Below are positions 6,215-9,576 of a DNA stretch of 9,576 nt, one piece after another. The notes under the pieces were generated by a model. The model saw nothing but the letters and a program-made list of their open reading frames with translations. It searched no databases and was not told the DNA's origin. Within the stretch, counting starts at the first letter, position 1, and each line of letters starts with the position of its first letter. This DNA comes from Spirochaetaceae bacterium (GTDB lineage Bacteria; Spirochaetota; Spirochaetia; Treponematales; Breznakiellaceae): positions 1-9,576 of the forward strand of contig JAIRPU010000079.1 in NCBI GenBank assembly GCA_031256815.1, read 5' to 3'. A program made the translations under genes and the position numbers.

Positions 6215-9112
6215 TTATGGCGAAAGTTCACGGCCTTCTTCCGGTTCTACATCTTCTTCTTCAAATTGAACATTAACAGAAGGTATGGCGTTATGCGCCG
6301 CTTCTTCGGCGTTGGTAAGCTTAACAGAAATTATTGTGGTAATTCCTTTTTCCTGCATTGTTATTCCAATCAAAGTTGATGCGCCTATAACAGTTTTTTT
6401 ATTGTGCGTTATAACAATAAACTGGCTTGTATTTCCAAATTCGCGAAGCAGCTGTACAAAACGGTTTACATTATCTTCGTCAAGCGCCGCGTCAATTTCG
6501 TCGAGAAGGCAAAACGGCGAAGGTTTTACCATGTATGTAGCAAACAAAAGCGCCACCGCCGTCATCGACTTTTCTCCGCCTGAAAGAAGCGTAATGTTTT
6601 CGAGTTTTTTACCCGGAGGCTGCGCAAAAATTTCTATTCCCGATTCCAGTACATGATTGCTGTCGGTAAGCCTGAGCTGCGCCTGCCCGCCGCCAAACAA
6701 ACGCCTGAACATATTATGAAAATTCTTTTTTATTTTGTTATAGGTCTGCATAAACTTTTCTGAAGATTCAGAGCGGATTTCGGCAACAATTTTTTCAAGG
6801 TCAGCGCGGGCGCTGTTCATATCTTCCATTTGCGTATTGATATGTTCATAACGTTCTTTTGCTTCGGCAAACTCTTCAACCGCCATAAAGTTTACCGAAC
6901 CAAGATCGCGCAGCGCATCTTTTATTTGATTAAGTTTTTCGCGCAGCGCCGGCGGCGTTTCGCTTATTTGATACATTCGTTCTTCAAATTCAAGCAAATT
7001 ACGCGAATGTGTTTCCCTGAAATTTTCCTGTATATTTTTTATTTCTGTTTCGGACTGGGTAAGTTCAATATGAATTCTTTCCAGCGCGGTATTTAATTTT
7101 GCAAGCGCCTCTGTTTTTTTATTTATTTCGCCGCGTTTTCCGGAAACATCGTTTGAACGTTTTTCAATATCCTTTTCCAGTTTTTCCATTTTTGCAGAAA
7201 GCGCCATGCCTTTTGCTTCGATTTCCGCTATTTCCTGTTCGGTGTCCAGGATTCTTTCGTTGATTTCTTCAAAACGTTTTCGTGACAAAAACAGTTCATC
7301 TTCTATGCTTTTAAGATGCGCCTCCTGCCCCGCAAGTTCCCGTCTTATAAGCCTTGATTTTTCTTCGGCTGCTTTTGCCTGTTCTGCGAGTTTTTCCCGC
7401 ATAAGGCGCTGTTCGTGTAAAGTTGCGCGGTATTCTTCAATTTTTATGCCAAGCGCGTCGTTTTCGCTACGCGAATTGCTAATTTCAGCGCGTTTTGACT
7501 CTACACTTTCTTTTGCCGCGCGTATTTCGGCGTCTATTCCACGCTTTTTTGTAATAATGCCATGAGGCGCCAAAAACTCATCAATAAACACCGGCGTACT
7601 TGCGCGGTAGTGTTCAAAAAGAGTTTCTGTTTGCAGGCAAAGCGCGGCCGCCTCGTTAAGTTTTTGCGCAAGCCCAAGCGCAATACGCGAAAGTTCTTCC
7701 GGATTTAACAGCGCGCCGCCTTCCGCCGCGCGGCTTCCGGCAAGCGCAAAGTCGCGCATAATCGACTCCCGCCCTTCCAAAATGGTTTTAAGTTTTTGCA
7801 GTGTTTCCAAAAACTCATTCTGTATATTTTCGCGTTCTTTTTGTGAATAGCCGGTATCGTTAAGCCCGCGGTCAAGCTCTTTTACAATGTCGTCGGTTAT
7901 TGTTTCAAGTTTCTGTTCGAGATTTGCGCGCTGCGCTTCAATTTCTTTAATATCATTTTCTAAACGTAAAATCGAATTATTGTTTTCTGTAATTTGAGAA
8001 GAGGCAAGTTCAATGTTTTTTAACCATGCCGAAATTCGTTCTTCCATTTCGATAACTTTTTTATTTGCGGCTTTTGATGCAGCGTCCTGTTCGTCCGCAT
8101 CGCAAACCAGTTCTTCTATTTTAATTTCGATAGAATGTTTGCGGTTTTCGTTTGCCGAAATTGCGTTTTTAAGTTCACTGCGCTGTTCATTTAAAAGTTT
8201 TGTATTGTCAACAAGCCCCTGCTTTTGTTTGGCAAATCCAAAAATTTCGCGCTGCGCTTCGTTTAATTCATTTTGAAGGCTGTTTACAAGATCAAGATTA
8301 TCCTGCACCGAGCGGTTCACCGCGTCTAATTCTGTTTTAAGATTATCGCGCTCCGTTCTTCGTTTATTGAGTGTTTCGTTTTTGGAATCGCGTTCATCGC
8401 GGAACTGTTTTAATCGTAAAAGCTGAATATCGCGCTCAATACCAAAACTTTCGTCTTTTAACGCTCTGTATTTCAGGGTTTTTTCGCTTTGGTTTTTTAG
8501 TGTATCGTAGGCGCGTTTTGCATCGAGCTGCCTTACTTCAAGCAGCCTCATGTTTTCTTCTGTTTTGGCAAGCCGCTGCTCGGCATCGCGGCTCCTGATT
8601 TTTGATTTGGTAATTCCGGCGGCTTCTTCAAAGATATAACGGCGTTCTTCCGGTTTTGAAGAGAGAGCCTGGTCTATTTTACCCTGTTCCATAACAGAAT
8701 AAGCCGCTTTTCCAACGCCTGTATCCCAAAAAAGTTCACGTATATCTTTTAGTTTTTTTTCCTGGCCGTTTATAAAATACTGGCTTTCGCCTGAGCGGTA
8801 GAGCCGGCGTTTAATTTCAACTTCGGTTTCTTCACGCGGCAAAAGTCCGGTGTCGTTGGCAAGGGTAAGCGTAACTTCGGCAACGGAAAGCGGACGGCGT
8901 GTTTCGCATCCGTTAAAAATTACATCTTCCATTCTTTCCGCGCGCATTGCGCCGGATTTTTGCTCGCCAAGCGCCCATTTTATGGCGTCAACCACATTTG
9001 ATTTGCCGCAGCCATTAGGCCCCAAAAGCGCGGTAATCCCATCGGCAAATTCAATTTTGGTTTTATCTGCAAAAGATTTGAATCCAAAAACGTCGAGACT
9101 TTTAAGAAACAT
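6215..9112 (-). CDS. smc: SMC chromosome segregation ATPase, short and hinge-poor
   Basis: This is a structural maintenance of chromosomes ATPase, the core of the bacterial condensin that organises and segregates DNA with ScpA and ScpB. N-terminal head: Walker A GPNGCGKSN (31-39), EQGKIDQAL (142-150), RRYIFEEAAGI (157-167). Two long charged coiled-coil arms run from about 175 to 445 and 530 to 755. C-terminal head: signature LSGGEKS (843-849), Walker B FCLLDEIDAALD (867-878), THNK switch (902-905). The tail is acidic (EEED near 951). At 965 residues it is much shorter than the roughly 1,150-1,190 usual for SMC. Between the arms are only about 85 residues (445-530), containing STPVFIDEFLAPHGII, and I cannot find the canonical hinge glycines. 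The one Cys there (C492) rules out a Rad50 CxxC hook. All ATPase motifs are intact, so it should be active. ATG 9112 starts directly at the family N-terminus (MFLKSLDVFGFKSFAD). scpA and scpB are not in the window. Confidence 0.95.
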   Translation of the reverse strand: MFLKSLDVFGFKSFADKTKIEFADGITALLGPNGCGKSNVVDAIKWALGEQKSGAMRAERMEDVIFNGCETRRPLSVAEVTLTLANDTGLLPREETEVEIKRRLYRSGESQYFINGQEKKLKDIRELFWDTGVGKAAYSVMEQGKIDQALSSKPEERRYIFEEAAGITKSKIRSRDAEQRLAKTEENMRLLEVRQLDAKRAYDTLKNQSEKTLKYRALKDESFGIERDIQLLRLKQFRDERDSKNETLNKRRTERDNLKTELDAVNRSVQDNLDLVNSLQNELNEAQREIFGFAKQKQGLVDNTKLLNEQRSELKNAISANENRKHSIEIKIEELVCDADEQDAASKAANKKVIEMEERISAWLKNIELASSQITENNNSILRLENDIKEIEAQRANLEQKLETITDDIVKELDRGLNDTGYSQKERENIQNEFLETLQKLKTILEGRESIMRDFALAGSRAAEGGALLNPEELSRIALGLAQKLNEAAALCLQTETLFEHYRASTPVFIDEFLAPHGIITKKRGIDAEIRAAKESVESKRAEISNSRSENDALGIKIEEYRATLHEQRLMREKLAEQAKAAEEKSRLIRRELAGQEAHLKSIEDELFLSRKRFEEINERILDTEQEIAEIEAKGMALSAKMEKLEKDIEKRSNDVSGKRGEINKKTEALAKLNTALERIHIELTQSETEIKNIQENFRETHSRNLLEFEERMYQISETPPALREKLNQIKDALRDLGSVNFMAVEEFAEAKERYEHINTQMEDMNSARADLEKIVAEIRSESSEKFMQTYNKIKKNFHNMFRRLFGGGQAQLRLTDSNHVLESGIEIFAQPPGKKLENITLLSGGEKSMTAVALLFATYMVKPSPFCLLDEIDAALDEDNVNRFVQLLREFGNTSQFIVITHNKKTVIGASTLIGITMQEKGITTIISVKLTNAEEAAHNAIPSVNVQFEEEDVEPEEGRELSP

Positions 9113-9124
9113 AACGAATGTCCA

Positions 9125-9153
9125 ACCATATCACGAAAAGCCTCTTAATTCAA
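9125..9153 (-). promoter_or_regulatory. Weak candidate smc promoter
   Basis: Read on the minus strand, TTGAAT (9153-9148) and TATGGT (9130-9125) are separated by 17 bp, each four of six to consensus. The -10 ends 12 bases before the smc ATG, giving a leader of about five bases at most. A weak TTGGA is the only Shine-Dalgarno-like sequence. Confidence 0.3.
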
Positions 9154-9174
9154 GACAGGAATTTTTGAAATTTG

Positions 9175-9196
9175 TTGGGGGTTGGGGTTGGGGTTG
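9175..9196 (+). repeat. TTGGGG-type G-rich tract
   Basis: G-runs of five, four and four (9177-9181, 9184-9187, 9190-9193) are separated by TT, followed by TTG. Only three long runs exist, so a three-layer intramolecular quadruplex is not complete; a two-layer form or an intermolecular one is possible. It lies about 65 bp upstream of the smc start, on the strand opposite to smc. Confidence 0.75.
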
Positions 9197-9300
9197 AAAT
9201 TGGAAGATAATAAAAATCTTGCGGATTATGGTTGATGATTTGCTGATATAAGTTGAAATTAGGAAGAAATCGGAAGAGGATAAAAATCTTGTGGATTTTT
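9193..9300 (+). repeat. Imperfect tandem duplication upstream of smc
   Basis: GTTGAAATTGGAAGA (9193-9207) recurs as GTTGAAATTAGGAAGA (9252-9267), and ATAAAAATCTTGCGGATT (9210-9227) recurs with one change at 9280-9297. The second copy has about ten extra bases between the two blocks, which repeat a CGGAAGAGGA-like segment. It looks like a local duplication that has since diverged. No gene is present. Confidence 0.75.
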
Positions 9301-9310
9301 ATTCTGTTTT

Positions 9311-9339
9311 ATGGCCGCGCCGCTTTGCGGCGCGGCCAT
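9311..9339. repeat. Hairpin 1 of right-edge array (13-bp stem, TTT loop)
   Basis: ATGGCCGCGCCGC (9311-9323) and GCGGCGCGGCCAT (9327-9339) are perfect reverse complements around TTT. The plus strand has T-rich sequence before the hairpin, not after it, so it does not fit an intrinsic terminator in either direction. Confidence 0.85.
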
Positions 9340-9348
9340 TGTTGCCGG

Positions 9349-9376
9349 CCCCGGCCTGCGTTTACGCAGGCCGGGG
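9349..9376. repeat. Hairpin 2 of right-edge array (12-13 bp stem)
   Basis: CCCCGGCCTGCGT (9349-9361) pairs perfectly with ACGCAGGCCGGGG (9364-9376) around TT; physically this would be a 12-bp stem with a TTTA loop. It begins ten bases after hairpin 1. Confidence 0.85.
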
Positions 9377-9384
9377 ATGCACAC

Positions 9385-9415
9385 GCCCACGAAACCGCAT
9401 TGCGGTTTCGTGGGC
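9385..9415. repeat. Hairpin 3 of right-edge array (15-bp palindrome)
   Basis: The arms 9385-9399 and 9401-9415 are perfect reverse complements around a single T, so a stem of about 13-14 bp with a short ATT loop is expected. The core CGAAACCGC/GCGGTTTCG is shared with hairpin 5, and the two form a diverged direct repeat. Confidence 0.85.
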
Positions 9416-9445
9416 TGCCGATGGCGGCCGCGGGGGGAGATGAGG

Positions 9446-9474
9446 CCTGCCGCTTTGCCATGCGAAGCGGCAGG
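9446..9474. repeat. Hairpin 4 of right-edge array (13-bp stem, CAT loop)
   Basis: CCTGCCGCTTTGC (9446-9458) pairs with GCGAAGCGGCAGG (9462-9474) around CAT, with one T-G wobble. Its GCTTTGCC core (9452-9459) also occurs in the left-edge hairpin at 12-19. Confidence 0.8.
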
Positions 9475-9488
9475 GGTGGGACTAACGC

Positions 9489-9516
9489 CCGGCGAAACCG
9501 CGTGCGGTTTCGCCGG
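9489..9516. repeat. Hairpin 5 of right-edge array (13-bp stem, GT loop)
   Basis: CCGGCGAAACCGC (9489-9501) pairs perfectly with GCGGTTTCGCCGG (9504-9516). Relative to hairpin 3, stem pairs three and four changed from C-G and A-T to G-C and G-C, with both partners altered each time. The following 18 bases (9517-9534) also repeat the sequence after hairpin 3. Confidence 0.85.
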
Positions 9517-9576
9517 CTACCGGTGGTGGCCGCGCCTTCTCAATGATAAATGTAAGTGATATATCAAAAAAATATA

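Larger units (their letters stand above)
9390..9534 (+). repeat. Diverged direct repeat, ~103 bp period
   Basis: Positions 9390-9432 (43 bases) align with 9493-9534 (42 bases) at 36 of 43 positions, with six substitutions and one gap. Each copy consists of most of a hairpin plus an 18-base GC-rich tail ending GGCCGCG. Hairpin 4 lies in the spacer between the copies, so the repeated unit may be hairpin-tail-hairpin. The rest of the window to 9576 is AT-rich and contains only the small palindrome TGATATATCA (9557-9566). Confidence 0.75.

Noticed and set aside
7523..7780. Rad50-type zinc hook in the SMC middle region
   Set aside because: The region has a single cysteine (C492) and no CxxC motif.
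6285..8598. Plus-strand open frames inside smc
   Set aside because: They are shadows of the minus-strand coding sequence, Ser/Phe-rich as expected for the complement of a Glu/Lys-rich coiled coil.
9311..9516. Integron attC sites
   Set aside because: The hairpins lack flanking RYYYAAC/GTTRRRY core sites and extrahelical bases; a GGACTAACGC string at 9479-9488 (also at 2122-2131) has no matching partner core.
9311..9516. CRISPR array
   Set aside because: No conserved direct repeat alternating with unique spacers; the units are palindromes of differing sequence.
9253..9559. Plus-strand open frames over the right-edge hairpin array
   Set aside because: They run through palindromes and have no ribosome binding site or recognisable protein; the repeated peptide (GFVGCRWRPR / GFAGYRWWPR) simply reflects the 103-bp DNA repeat.

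Overview
The window is about 9.6 kb of bacterial chromosome. It holds seven protein genes, and the GC-rich repeat DNA is confined to the spaces between genes and to both edges. The gene set suggests a spirochaete, most likely Treponema-like: a ThrH phosphotransferase, FolE2, a membrane-anchored TPR protein and a short SMC (965 residues) without a recognisable canonical hinge. This assignment rests on remembered family distribution, not on a search. No rRNA, tRNA, CRISPR array, transposase or phage gene was seen.

Plus strand, left to right. A GC-rich hairpin cluster (1-90) precedes an unrecognised polytopic membrane protein (212-1498). It is followed 36 nt later by tag, DNA-3-methyladenine glycosylase I (1535-2116). 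Next is a gene-free stretch of about 330 bp holding GC-rich hairpins and a 13-14 bp G/T-rich minisatellite (2117-2444). Then come thrH (2445-3053), a TPR protein ending in a degenerate Mrr-like nuclease-fold domain (3091-4473), folE2 (4570-5364) and a DapF-superfamily racemase/epimerase that looks more like CntK-type histidine racemase than DapF (5386-6213).

Minus strand. smc (9112-6215) converges on the racemase gene with one base between the two stop codons. Upstream of smc lie a TTGGGG-type G-rich tract, an imperfect duplication and an array of five near-perfect hairpins (9311-9516). Two of these hairpins differ by paired, compensatory base changes.

Functionally the genes are mixed housekeeping: alkylation repair (tag), serine/homoserine phosphate metabolism (thrH), pterin synthesis (folE2), a D-amino-acid-type racemase, and chromosome organisation (smc). 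folE2 and the racemase gene are 21 nt apart and probably co-transcribed. Several genes lack a Shine-Dalgarno sequence. For three of them a -10-like hexamer sits only 6-7 nt before the start codon, which suggests leaderless transcripts. The points most worth a second look are the hairpin array with covariation, the TPR/Mrr-like fusion, the hinge-poor SMC and the CntK-like racemase next to folE2.
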